Positions 56,509-64,000 of a DNA stretch of 64,000 nt are shown here, one piece after another. The translations under genes and the position numbers were made by a program. Position 1 is the stretch's first letter; every line of letters starts with the position of its first letter. The stretch comes from Alterluteimonas quercicellularis (GTDB taxonomy: Bacteria; Pseudomonadota; Gammaproteobacteria; Xanthomonadales; Xanthomonadaceae): NCBI RefSeq assembly GCF_021191635.1, contig NZ_JAIWPR010000023.1, forward strand, positions 49,967 to 113,966, given 5' to 3'. The notes beneath the pieces are model-generated. The model made no database searches, was not told the DNA's origin, and saw only the letters and a program-made list of their open reading frames with translations.

Positions 56509-57408
56509 TCAGACGTCGCCGCCCTCGTCCCAGCCCTCGCCGGTGCCGCGCTGGAACACGCGGTCCCCCGCCTGCACCTCGCCTGCCGGCAGCGAGTCCT
56601 GCGCCGCCAGCCGCGCGTAGATCGGGGTGAAGTCCGGCCCGGTCGCCGCCATCAGCTGCTCGAAGCTGTCGATGACGAAATAGGTCTTCTGGTAGGTGTC
56701 GATGCGGTAGCGGGTGCGCATGATGCGCTCCAGGTCGAAGCCGACCCGGTTCGGCGCCGGGCTCTCCAGCGCGTGGATCGACTCGCCCTTCGACGACACG
56801 ATGCCGGCGCCGTAGATGCGCAGGCCCTCGGGCGTGTCGATCAGCCCGAACTCCACCGTGTACCAGTACAGCCGGGTCAGGTGCTGCAGCGCCTCGGGCC
56901 CGATCGCGTGCGCCTTGACCCCGCCGCGGCCGTAGGCGGCGATGTAGTCGGCGAACACCGGGTTCATCAGCAGCGGCACGTGGCCGAACAGGTCGTGGAA
57001 GAGGTCGGGCTCCTCGATGTAGTCGATCTGCTCGGGGCGGCGGATCCACCAGGTCACCGGGAAGCGGCGGTTGGCCAGGTGGTCGAAGAAGTCCAGCTCG
57101 GGCAGCAGGCCCTCGACCCCGATCAGCGTCCAGCCGGCGGCCGCGCGCAAGGCCACGTCGAGGTCGGCGAACTTCGGGATCCGCTCGGGCGTCATGCCCA
57201 TCGCGTCCTGCGCCTCCAGGAACTCGCGGCAGGCGCGGCCGCGCAGCAGCTCGCGCTGGCGCGCGTACAGCGTCGCCCAGGTGGCGTGGTCGTCGTCGCC
57301 GTAGCCGTCCCAGGGCTGCTCGACGATGCCGGTCGCGTAGACCGGCACCTTGCCCTTGTCGGTGTGCAGGTTCTCGACGCGGCGCGGTGCGGCGTTGACG
57401 GCGTTCAT
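56509..57408 (-). CDS. phhA: phenylalanine 4-monooxygenase
   Basis: A 299-residue iron- and tetrahydropterin-dependent hydroxylase that converts phenylalanine to tyrosine. It shows the iron-ligand segment EEPDLFHDLFGHVPLLMNP (two His), the Glu ligand in YWYTVEFGLI, and GAGIVSSKGESIHALES. The length matches bacterial PhhA. It is divergent from an Lrp-type regulator gene with an array of GGCGCAA repeats between them. No pterin carbinolamine dehydratase gene (phhB) is beside it. Confidence 0.96.
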   Translation of the reverse strand: MNAVNAAPRRVENLHTDKGKVPVYATGIVEQPWDGYGDDDHATWATLYARQRELLRGRACREFLEAQDAMGMTPERIPKFADLDVALRAAAGWTLIGVEGLLPELDFFDHLANRRFPVTWWIRRPEQIDYIEEPDLFHDLFGHVPLLMNPVFADYIAAYGRGGVKAHAIGPEALQHLTRLYWYTVEFGLIDTPEGLRIYGAGIVSSKGESIHALESPAPNRVGFDLERIMRTRYRIDTYQKTYFVIDSFEQLMAATGPDFTPIYARLAAQDSLPAGEVQAGDRVFQRGTGEGWDEGGDV

Positions 57409-57457
57409 GGCGCGCTCCCTGGGGCCCGGGTTCGGCCCTCCAGCCTAGCGCCGCGGT

Positions 57458-57535
57458 GGCGCAATGGGCTTGCGTTGTTGCGGCGCCTGCGCCTTCTGGC
57501 GCAATATTCCTGCGCAGAAGTAGCCCAAGGCGCAA
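57458..57535. promoter_or_regulatory. GGCGCAA direct-repeat array, probable Lrp-type operator
   Basis: GGCGCAA occurs at 57458-57464, 57498-57504 and 57529-57535, with inverted partners (TTGCG, TGCGCC, TGCGCA) between. The array lies in the divergent phhA/regulator gap and would suit an Lrp/AsnC octamer. Confidence 0.5.
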
Positions 57536-57540
57536 CATCA

Positions 57541-58016
57541 TGGCGCAGGCCGCACTCGACCGCACCGACCTCCACCTGCTGGCCGAGTTGCAGCGCGCCG
57601 GCCGCCTGACCAATGCCGAGCTGGCCGAGCGCGTGCACCTGTCGGCCTCGGCCTGCCTGCGCCGGGTGCAGCGGCTCGAGCGCGAGGGCGTCGTGGCCGG
57701 CTACCGCGCCGAGGTCGACCCCGAGCGCGTCGGCCTCGGCCTGCAGGCCTTCGTGCGCGTGCAGCTGGAGAAGCACGGCTCGGCGCCGGTCGAGCGCTTC
57801 GCCGCCGCGGTGGAGGCCTGGGACGAGGTCGTCGCCTGCCATGCGCTGACCGGCGACATGGACTACCTGCTGCACGTGGTGGTGCGCGACCTCGAGCACT
57901 TCTCGCGCTTCCTGCTGGATCGCCTGCTCAACGAGAGCGGCGTGGCCGACGTCAATTCCAGCTTCGTGCTGCGCACCGTGAAGCGCTTCGGCGGGCTGCC
58001 GCTGGCGCGCGAGTGA
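57541..58016 (+). CDS. Lrp/AsnC family transcriptional regulator
   Basis: A 158-residue regulator. The N-terminal helix-turn-helix (LTNAELAERVHLSASACLRRV, about 24-44) is followed by an AsnC/RAM effector-binding domain with HALTGDMDYLLHVVVRDLEHFSRF. The domain probably senses an amino acid. The gene is divergent from phhA, and control of phenylalanine hydroxylation in response to Phe or Tyr is the likely role. Confidence 0.92.
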
Positions 58017-58035
58017 CGCGGCGCCCGCCGCGGCG

Positions 58036-59076
58036 TCAGCCGCAGACGTCGGCAGCGCGGCGGAACGGGTTGAGGCGCCGCACCCAGGTGCCGCCGCAGT
58101 CGACCTCGTCGGCGGCAGGCTCGGGCTGAGCCGGCCGCGGCGCCAGCGCCGCCGCGCGCTCGCGCTGCCGGCGCTCGATCGCCGCGCGGATCTGCGGCAT
58201 CGCCGCCAGCGCCGCGCGCTCGCCCTGCAGGATCGCGCGGCTGCGCTGCTCGAAGCTGGCCGGGCCGATGTCGTCCACCTGCGGGCGGATCACCACCTCG
58301 GCGCGCGCACGCTCCTCCGCGCCCAGGCGCTGGCCCATGATCGCGATCGACTGGTTGACGATGCCGAGCAGGTGGTCGGGCACGGCGCCGCTGGCGCGGG
58401 TCGAGATGTCCACCGCGATGACCAGGTCCGCGCCCAGCTGGCGCGCGGCGTCCACCGGCACCGGGCTGACCACGCCGCCGTCCACGTAGGCGTGCTGGCC
58501 GATGCGCGCCGGCTCGAACACGCCGGGCACGCTGCTCGACGCGCGCACCGCCTGGCCGGTGTTGCCGCGCACGAACACCACCCGGTCGCCGCTGTCCAGG
58601 CGCGTGGCCACCGCCGCGAACGGCTTGCCCAGGCGCTCGATCGGCCGGCCGCCGACCTGCGCGTTGACGTAGTCCTGCAGCTTCTGCCCCTGCACCAGCC
58701 CGCCGGAGAACAGCCGCACGTCGCGGATGCTGGCCTCGTCCAGCGCCACCGCGCGCTCCTGCATCGCGAACGCGTCCAGGCCGCCGGCGTACAGCGCGCC
58801 GACCACGCTGCCGGCGCTGGTGCCGGCCACGACGTCGGCCTCGATGCCGTTCGCCTCCAGGATCTTGATCACCCCGATGTGGGCGAAGCCCTTGGCCGCG
58901 CCGCCGCCCAGGGCCAGGCCGATCCGCAGCGGCGGTGCGGCCACCGGGGCGGTCGCGGCCGGCGCCGCCGGCGGCGGTTCCGGGCGCGCGTGCTCGCGGC
59001 CGCAGGCGGCCAGCGCCGGCAGCGCGAGGGCGAGGAACGCGCGCCGCAGCGCGGCGGGCGTGGGACGGAAGGCCAT
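58036..59076 (-). CDS. patatin-like phospholipase, lipoprotein
   Basis: A 346-residue lipoprotein with lipobox LAAC (lipidated Cys near residue 25) and a patatin domain. The domain has the oxyanion loop GLALGGGAAKGFAHIG, the nucleophile Ser in AGTSAGSVVGALYA and the catalytic Asp in YVDGGVVSPVPV. It resembles RssA/NTE-type serine esterases. The export signal places it in the envelope, where it could hydrolyse lysophospholipids. It ends DCGGTWVRRLNPFRRAADVCG, a Cys pair that could be disulphide-bonded. Confidence 0.88.
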   Translation of the reverse strand: MAFRPTPAALRRAFLALALPALAACGREHARPEPPPAAPAATAPVAAPPLRIGLALGGGAAKGFAHIGVIKILEANGIEADVVAGTSAGSVVGALYAGGLDAFAMQERAVALDEASIRDVRLFSGGLVQGQKLQDYVNAQVGGRPIERLGKPFAAVATRLDSGDRVVFVRGNTGQAVRASSSVPGVFEPARIGQHAYVDGGVVSPVPVDAARQLGADLVIAVDISTRASGAVPDHLLGIVNQSIAIMGQRLGAEERARAEVVIRPQVDDIGPASFEQRSRAILQGERAALAAMPQIRAAIERRQRERAAALAPRPAQPEPAADEVDCGGTWVRRLNPFRRAADVCG

Positions 59077-59153
59077 GCGGGGAACCTGCGGCGACGACTG
59101 CGGCGAGCATAGCGGCGCGCCGCCTGTCGGCGGCTGAAGGCCCGCGCCGGGCG

Positions 59154-59690
59154 CTATCGCCGATGCGGGGGCTGCGGGAAGAAGCGCGCGAACGGCGCGT
59201 CCGGCGGGCAGTCGGTGGCCTCCACGGGGCCCGCGGGCGGGGCTGGCGAGCGGTCGCGCCGTTCGTCGTCGGGGTCGCGGACCACGTCCGCCCATTCGAC
59301 CCGGCCGGCGTACGCCGCCGCCCCGGCCATGCGGGTCCAGGTCTCCTCGCGTTCCCGGCACACACCCCGGAACTCGCAGGTGGTCGCCTGCACCACCAGG
59401 CCGTCGCGGGTGGCCCGCAGTGCGGGAAAGGACTCGCTGTCCAGGCGGTCGTGGAGCATCTGCCGCCGCGGCGCGCCCGCGGCGTCGGTCCAGGCGATCG
59501 CCAGCGCCTGCTGGAAGTGGCCGAAGCCGGCCGGCCGGCTCGCCAGCAGCCAGACCGCGCCGTCGCCGCCGCGCCCGTGGCGGATCTCGACGTCCTCCGC
59601 GTCCCAGTCCAGGCACTCGGCGCGCGCGGCCGGCGGCACGGCGGCCGCGGCCAGCGCCAGCCCCAGCGCGACCGTGCGCGCCGCCGTCAT
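59154..59690 (-). CDS. small secreted protein of unknown function
   Basis: A 178-residue exported protein with a clear signal peptide (TVALGLALAAAAVPPAARAE, cleavage near 24). The mature part contains four Cys (ECLDW, TTCEFRGVC and TDCPPD) that could form two disulphides. It ends in a Pro-rich tail. I do not recognise the family. It overlaps the M28 peptidase gene by four bases, so the two are translationally coupled. Confidence 0.65.
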   Translation of the reverse strand: MTAARTVALGLALAAAAVPPAARAECLDWDAEDVEIRHGRGGDGAVWLLASRPAGFGHFQQALAIAWTDAAGAPRRQMLHDRLDSESFPALRATRDGLVVQATTCEFRGVCREREETWTRMAGAAAYAGRVEWADVVRDPDDERRDRSPAPPAGPVEATDCPPDAPFARFFPQPPHRR

Positions 59691-61396
59691 GGCGTGCCGA
59701 AGCGCTCGCCGAAGAAGTCGCCGTCGCGCCAGCGCGGCCGCGCCTCGTCGTCGCCGACCCGCCGCGCCAGCGCCGCCGACAGCCGCGCCAGGCGCGCCGC
59801 ATCGTCGTACTGGATCGGCTGCGAGGCGTCGTCGCAGGGCTGGTGGTAGCAGTTGCGCAGGAAGTAGGCCAGCGCGCGCCTGGGATCGCGCTCGCCGTCG
59901 GCGGAGATCGTGCCGCCGTCCAGGTAGATCGCCGGGATGCCCGCGCGCACGAACGCGTAGTGGTCGCTGCGCACGAAGGTCGTCTCCTCCGGGAACGGGT
60001 CCGGCGACAGCGCCACGCCGACCTCGCCGGCCGCCGCGGCCGCCGCGTCGCCGAGGCTGGAATGCTCGCCGCCGATGGCCACCGCATCGGTGCTCGGCGC
60101 CAGCAGCACCGGCATGTCGATGTTGATGTTGGCCACCATCGCCGCGCGCGGCGCGCCCGGGCGCGAGACGAACCACTGCGCGCCGAGCAGGCCCTGCTCC
60201 TCGCCGGTCAGCGCCGCGAACACCTGCGAGCGGCGGGTCCGGGCGTCGTCCGCGGCCAGCATGCGGGCGGTCTCCAGCATGATCGACACGCCCAGCGCGT
60301 TGTCGAGCGCGCCGTTGTGGATGCGGTCGCCGTCGGCGTCGGCCGCGCCCAGGCCCACGTGGTCCAGGTGCGCGGTGTGCACCACCTGCTCGGCGGCCAG
60401 CGCGGGGTCGCGCCCCGGCAGCCGCGCGACCACGTTGCGCGATTCGAACGGCTCGATGCGGGTGCGCCCGGCGATCGCCAGCGTGCCCGGCAGCGCGAAG
60501 CCGCGCAGGGTGCCGGCGCGGGCGGCGTCGAACAGCTGCGCCGCGTTGCGCTCGCCGTCGGCGAACACGAAGTCCGCCGCCGCCACGCCCACCGCCGCCA
60601 CCGCCTGCAGCTGCGGGAAGCCGTCGACCGCGCCGCCGTCGGCATCGCGCAGGCGCATCGCCGCGTTGCCCGCGCTCGCGCGCTGCCGCGCCCACGGCAC
60701 CCGCGCCTCGAACTCCGGCGTCGACACGAACACCGCGCCGATCGCGCCGCGCCCGGCGATCGCCGCCAGCTTCTCGCGCTGGGCCGAATGGAAGGCGCGG
60801 TGGTGGGCGTCGAAGGACTCCGGCGCGCCCGGCAGCAGCACCGCGATCCGCCCGGCCAGGTCGAGCCCGGCGAAGTCGTCGTGGCCGAGGTCGGGGGCGT
60901 GGATCGCGTGGCCGACGAACACCGCCGGCGCCTCCACGTGGTGCGAGGGCGCATTGAAGTTCGCCCACGGCAGGAAGTGCTCGCCGTAGCGCAGCTCGAT
61001 GGTGCGGCCGCCGCGCAGCACCGCCAGGCGCGCGCCGCGCTCCTCCACGGTGGCGCGCAGCAGCGGCACGCGCTGGAAGAAGCCGCCGTCGTCGCCGGCC
61101 GGTTCCAGCCCGGCGTCGGCGAAGCGCGCGGCCACGTAGGCGGCCGCCAGGTCGTAGCCGCGGCTGCCGGTCTCGCGGCCCTCCATGCCGTCGTCGGCCA
61201 GCTTGCGCAGGTCGGCGGCGATGCGCTGCGCGGCCGGGTCGTCGGACTGCGGGCTGGCGTCGGCCGCCTCGCCCGCCTCCCCTGCCGGCGTCCCCGGCCC
61301 GGGCGCCGGTGCCGGATCGCGCAGGCAGCGCCAGCCCAGGAACAGCAGGGCGCCCAGCGCGAGCAGGGCGATGAGGAGGCGGAGCGGTCTGGGCAT
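59687..61396 (-). CDS. M28 family zinc aminopeptidase, exported
   Basis: A 569-residue protein with an N-terminal membrane segment or signal anchor (LRLLIALLALGALLFLGW). A PA domain insert (about 135-270, AVFVGHAIHAPDLGHDDFAG and GAIGAVFVSTPEF) precedes a catalytic M28 domain. The domain has zinc ligands in HTAHLDHVGLG, GALDNALGVSIMLE, the catalytic Glu pair in LTGEEQGLLGAQWF, NINIDMPV and the FVRSDHYAFVRAGIPAIYL segment. It removes N-terminal residues from peptides outside the cytoplasm. First gene of a pair with the small secreted protein. Confidence 0.9.
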   Translation of the reverse strand: MPRPLRLLIALLALGALLFLGWRCLRDPAPAPGPGTPAGEAGEAADASPQSDDPAAQRIAADLRKLADDGMEGRETGSRGYDLAAAYVAARFADAGLEPAGDDGGFFQRVPLLRATVEERGARLAVLRGGRTIELRYGEHFLPWANFNAPSHHVEAPAVFVGHAIHAPDLGHDDFAGLDLAGRIAVLLPGAPESFDAHHRAFHSAQREKLAAIAGRGAIGAVFVSTPEFEARVPWARQRASAGNAAMRLRDADGGAVDGFPQLQAVAAVGVAAADFVFADGERNAAQLFDAARAGTLRGFALPGTLAIAGRTRIEPFESRNVVARLPGRDPALAAEQVVHTAHLDHVGLGAADADGDRIHNGALDNALGVSIMLETARMLAADDARTRRSQVFAALTGEEQGLLGAQWFVSRPGAPRAAMVANINIDMPVLLAPSTDAVAIGGEHSSLGDAAAAAAGEVGVALSPDPFPEETTFVRSDHYAFVRAGIPAIYLDGGTISADGERDPRRALAYFLRNCYHQPCDDASQPIQYDDAARLARLSAALARRVGDDEARPRWRDGDFFGERFGTP

Positions 61397-61457
61397 GGCG
61401 TCGTCCGGGTCCGGGCCGCCGCGGCGGCGCCGCGCGCGGCATGCGCGATGCCCGGAT

Positions 61458-61625
61458 TCTAGAGCGCGTGATGCACTTCGAGGCACGTTCCCGCGCGCCT
61501 GGGCCGCCGCGATGCGGCGTTGCGGCCCTTGGCAAGGCGGCCAGCCTTGCCGGCGGACCGCGCCTGGCCTCGCGACGGCCCAGGCGCGCGGATCACGTAC
61601 TCCAAAGTACATGACACGCTCTAGA
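61458..61625. mobile_element. long palindromic element (168 bp) between the M28 and rhomboid genes
   Basis: An almost complete inverted repeat. The left arm begins TCTAGAGCGCGTGATGCACT at 61458; the right arm, read on the minus strand from 61625, begins TCTAGAGCGTGTCATGTACT. The arms align for about 60 bases, including a perfect GCGCGCCTGGGCCG stretch, and the interior adds a second small stem (CAAGGCGGCCAGCCTTG). No open frame or transposase. Both ends carry TCTAGA. Probably a MITE or a large structured repeat. It fills most of the 268-base gap. Confidence 0.7.
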
Positions 61626-61664
61626 GGGTGTCGGGGCCTTCGTTTCCGCGGGCCCGGGCCGCCG

Positions 61665-62438
61665 CTACTCGTCGTGCGGGCGGCGCGGGAACGGCAGCAC
61701 CACGCCGCGCGGCGGCTCGGGGCGCTCCCACAGCACCGGCACGTCGTCGGGCCGGGGCGGCTCGAGCATGGCGCGCTCGGCCGCGGCCTGCGCCTCCTCC
61801 TCCTCCAGCTCCCAGCTGTAGCGGCGACGCGGCGCCTGCGGATCGGCGCGGCGCAGCAGCCAGGCCGAGACCACCCCGCCCAGCGCACCGCCCAGGTGCG
61901 ACTGCCAGGACACGCCGGGCTCCTGCGGCAGCACGGTCAGCAGCATGCCGCCGTAGAACAGGAACGCGATCATGCCCGCGGCGATCGACGGCCGGTCCCG
62001 GCGCAGCAGGCCCAGCACGAACACCAGGAACATCAGCCCGTGGGTCAGCCCGCTCGCGCCCAGGTGCCGCGAGCCGGGGTCGCCCAGCAGCCAGGCGCCC
62101 AGGCCGCTGCCCAGCCAGATCAGCGGCAGCGCGCGCACGGTGGCGCGCGGGTAGACCGCCAGCGCCAGCGTGCCCAGGACCAGCAGCGCCGAGGCGTTGG
62201 CGATCAGGTGCGAGGGCGAGCCGTGCAGCAGCGGCGCGGTCAGCACGCCGAGCAGGCCGGCGGGGTCGAGCGGTCGCACCGCGAACGCCGTCCAGTCCCC
62301 CATCGCCTGCACGCCGAAGGCCGCGGCCAGCACGGCGACGAAGCACACCGCGGCCTTCACCGCGGTGCGCAGGCGGCGGCGGTCGGCCCGGCGCTGCGCT
62401 TCGGGATCGGTCGGGGCGTCGGGCATGTCGAGGTGCAT
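61665..62438 (-). CDS. rhomboid family intramembrane serine protease
   Basis: A 257-residue membrane protein with about six hydrophobic segments. The catalytic Ser is in HLGASGLTHGLMF (GxSG) and the catalytic His in WQSHLGGALGGVVSAWLL, with HLIANASALLVLG earlier, all in the rhomboid arrangement. The C-terminal cytoplasmic tail (about 195-257) is acidic then proline-rich (RPDDVPVLWERPEPPRG) and not conserved. Substrate unknown. The ATG at 62438 is chosen; a second ATG lies four codons downstream. Confidence 0.87.
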   Translation of the reverse strand: MHLDMPDAPTDPEAQRRADRRRLRTAVKAAVCFVAVLAAAFGVQAMGDWTAFAVRPLDPAGLLGVLTAPLLHGSPSHLIANASALLVLGTLALAVYPRATVRALPLIWLGSGLGAWLLGDPGSRHLGASGLTHGLMFLVFVLGLLRRDRPSIAAGMIAFLFYGGMLLTVLPQEPGVSWQSHLGGALGGVVSAWLLRRADPQAPRRRYSWELEEEEAQAAAERAMLEPPRPDDVPVLWERPEPPRGVVLPFPRRPHDE

Positions 62439-62553
62439 GCAGGCCAGGATGGCGTCGCCCGCGCCGGATGCAAGCGCGCGCCGGGCGGGACGCTGTCGCC
62501 CATTCGCCGTGCGTCCCCGACCCGCCCTGCCCTGCTCCGCCGGCCGGCTCGCG

Positions 62554-62559
62554 TAAAAT
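62554..62559 (+). promoter_or_regulatory. -10 element of the rRNA methyltransferase gene (leaderless)
   Basis: TAAAAT ends seven bases before the ATG at 62566, so the transcription start would coincide with the start codon. No Shine-Dalgarno sequence. Confidence 0.45.
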
Positions 62560-62565
62560 CCGCGG

Positions 62566-63738
62566 ATGAACGCCCTTCCCCTGCCGACCGTCCGCCTGAA
62601 GAACGCGTGGCGGTCCACCCATCCGTGGATCTTCCAGCGCCTGGTCGACAAGCCGGCGCAGCGGCCCAAGCCGGGCAGCATCGTCGACGTCGAAGGCGTC
62701 GACGGCGCCTGGATCGGCCGCGGCTTCTACAACGGCCATTCCCGCATCGCCCTGCGCATCCTCGAGACCAATCCCGACGTGGCGGTCGACGCCGCCTGGT
62801 TCGCGCGCCGCATCGGCGAGGCCGTGCGCCTGCGCCGCGAGGTCCTGGGCCTGGACGCGGTCTCCGACGCCTGGCGCGTCGTGCACAGCGAGGGCGACGG
62901 CCTGTCCGGGCTGGTGGTCGACCGCTACGGCGACCTGCTGGTGGTGGAGTTCTTCAGCGCCGGCATGTTCCGCCACCGCGAATGGATCTACGACGCCCTG
63001 CGCGCGCAGTTCCCGGGCTGCCGCTTCTACAGCTTCGCCGACGAGCACGTGCAGAAGCAGGAGTCGTTCGATTTCCGCGGCACCGAGGCGGTCCCGCCCG
63101 CGGTCATCGTCGAGCACGGCATCCGCTTCCGCGCCGATCCCGCCGGCGCGCACAAGACCGGCTTCTTCGCCGACCAGCGCGAGAACCGGGAATGGCTCTC
63201 GCACCGCGTGGCCGGCGCGCGCGTGCTCGACCTGTGCTGCAACACCGGGGGCTTCGGCGTGTACGCCGCCGTGCGCGGCGCGGCCGAGGTGACCGGCATC
63301 GACATCGACGAGGCCGTGCTCGACATCGCCCGCGGCAACGCCCGCCTCAACGACGCGCGCGTGCGCTTCGTCCAGGCCGACGTCTTCCCCTGGCTGCGCG
63401 ACGCCGCGGCCGCGGGCCAGCGCTACGACGTGGTGGTGCTCGACCCGGCGAAGATGACCCGCGACCGCGAGCAGGTGATCCCCGCGCTCAAGAAGTACCT
63501 CGACATGAACAAGCTCGCGCTGGGCGTGGTCGCGCCCGGCGGCCTGTTCGCCACCTTCTCCTGCACCGGCCTGGTGAGCGAGGAGCAGTTCCTCGACATG
63601 CTGCGCCGCGCGGCGTTCTACGCCGGTCGCAGCGTGCAGGTGCTGCGCGTGTCGGGCGCCGGCCCCGACCATCCGTTCATGGCCGACGTGCCGGAGTCGC
63701 GCTACCTCAAGGCCGTGTTCTGCCGCGTACTCGACTGA
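62566..63738 (+). CDS. class I SAM-dependent rRNA methyltransferase, RlmI-like
   Basis: A 390-residue RNA methyltransferase. The N-terminal PUA-like domain (VRLKNAWRSTHPWIFQRLVD, about 9-75) is followed by a beta-alpha connecting region (VHSEGDGLSGLVVDRYGDLL) and a Rossmann methylase. The methylase has the SAM motif VLDLCCNTGGFGVYAA, GIDIDEAVLDIA, the DPAKMTRDRE motif in place of the usual DPPKF and the Cys of FSCTGLV. RlmI methylates C1962 of 23S rRNA; the variant DPAK motif makes the exact target uncertain. Confidence 0.88.
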   Translation: MNALPLPTVRLKNAWRSTHPWIFQRLVDKPAQRPKPGSIVDVEGVDGAWIGRGFYNGHSRIALRILETNPDVAVDAAWFARRIGEAVRLRREVLGLDAVSDAWRVVHSEGDGLSGLVVDRYGDLLVVEFFSAGMFRHREWIYDALRAQFPGCRFYSFADEHVQKQESFDFRGTEAVPPAVIVEHGIRFRADPAGAHKTGFFADQRENREWLSHRVAGARVLDLCCNTGGFGVYAAVRGAAEVTGIDIDEAVLDIARGNARLNDARVRFVQADVFPWLRDAAAAGQRYDVVVLDPAKMTRDREQVIPALKKYLDMNKLALGVVAPGGLFATFSCTGLVSEEQFLDMLRRAAFYAGRSVQVLRVSGAGPDHPFMADVPESRYLKAVFCRVLD

Positions 63739-63880
63739 TCGCGCATCGCGCGAAAAAACGCTGGCATCTTTCCGCGCGTCGTCGCACAATGCGCGCCCCT
63801 TGCGGACACCACGACGCGGCACTCGCCGCGGCGGCTTCCGGGAGGGACGCGAAAGTCCTCCTCCGATGCGTCGCAGGGTG

Positions 63881-63908
63881 TTGACTGAAGCCGAAACCGC
63901 GCTATGAT
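63881..63908 (+). promoter_or_regulatory. strong promoter, probably of an rRNA operon
   Basis: TTGACT (-35, 5 of 6), a 16-bp spacer, TATGAT (-10, 5 of 6), then a GC-rich discriminator (GTGCGGCTCCCCGGGGCG). No coding sequence starts after it within the window. The preceding 140 bases after the methyltransferase stop show nothing I can identify. Confidence 0.7.
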
Positions 63909-63972
63909 GTGCGGCTCCCCGGGGCGAAAGTCTGCGGTGGGAAGGGAAGGCGGCGCTGAGGCCGGTTTCCGA

Positions 63973-63983
63973 GATCTTTGACA
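63973..63983 (+). promoter_or_regulatory. boxA-like antitermination element
   Basis: GATCTTTGACA resembles the rRNA leader boxA (TGCTCTTTAACA). It sits about 65 bases after the -10 element, as in gammaproteobacterial rRNA leaders, just before the window ends. Confidence 0.55.
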
Positions 63984-64000
63984 GTGTACGCAGGAGACTT

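Noticed and set aside
51566..56620. A 1684-codon plus-strand frame across the carotenoid oxygenase, aminotransferase and receptor genes
   Set aside because: It overlaps three well-supported genes in other frames, and its product is low-complexity. Such frames arise by chance where stop codons are rare.

Overview
The window is a core chromosomal segment of a high-GC gammaproteobacterium, most likely Xanthomonadaceae (Lysobacter, Luteimonas or Pseudoxanthomonas type). The basis is very GC-rich coding sequence, the tonB-exbB-exbD1-exbD2 set with two ExbD proteins, the gene order rpmH|dnaA-dnaN-recF-gyrB, a family of short REP-like palindromes, and intergenic palindromic elements without transposases. 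This assignment is inferred from family resemblance; no search was run. There is no prophage, complete insertion sequence, CRISPR array or tRNA gene.

Layout. 1-7.6 kb: the end of an RsuA-family pseudouridine synthase, a REC-histidine kinase hybrid, a small membrane protein, HrpB helicase, a secreted lamin-tail/endonuclease I protein and TatD. 7.6-10.2 kb: a possible very short RNA, a low-GC DUF3800 gene, and a YadG/YadH-type exporter to which DUF3800 is translationally coupled. 10.4-16.8 kb: ferredoxin-NADP reductase with a tandemly duplicated 3' end, an M50-type membrane protease, then an apparently self-regulated operon (membrane protein, XRE repressor, lipoprotein alpha/beta hydrolase, NatAB-type exporter) behind two TGTCAAG-N4-CTTGACA palindromes. 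16.8-19.8 kb: a TonB-domain lipoprotein, a small membrane protein, a TSUP permease and a thioesterase.

19.8-30.3 kb is the replication origin region: mnmE, yidC, rnpA and rpmH run leftward, and dnaA, dnaN, recF and gyrB run rightward. A candidate oriC with DnaA boxes lies between dnaA and dnaN. Three parS-like centromere sites lie in the dnaN-recF stretch, two of them inside recF. 30.4-35.1 kb: an M48 lipoprotein protease, a TPR protein, and tonB-exbB-exbD1-exbD2 ending in a strong terminator. 35.1-43.7 kb: pdxJ, a small membrane protein, a MITE-like element touching the cardiolipin synthase stop codon, cls, a radical SAM protein, a large LysM protein with no signal peptide, a histidine kinase/response regulator pair and an Fe(II)/2OG oxygenase.

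43.7-49 kb is an alcohol/aldehyde oxidation cluster: DUF779, adhP and an aldehyde dehydrogenase, divergent from an AcoR-type sigma-54 activator. The sequence shows a consensus -24/-12 promoter with palindromic upstream sites before the aldehyde dehydrogenase, and a perfect FNR/ANR box before adhP. 49-53 kb: a NarL-type two-component system, a DUF2141 protein and a carotenoid oxygenase. 53-58 kb: aromatic amino acid genes (tyrB-like, phhA, Lrp-type regulator) with a TonB receptor. 58-63.7 kb: a patatin lipoprotein, a small secreted protein, an M28 peptidase, a rhomboid protease and an RlmI-like methyltransferase. The right edge has a strong promoter and a boxA-like leader, probably the start of an rRNA operon. 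No gene-free stretch exceeds 300 bases.
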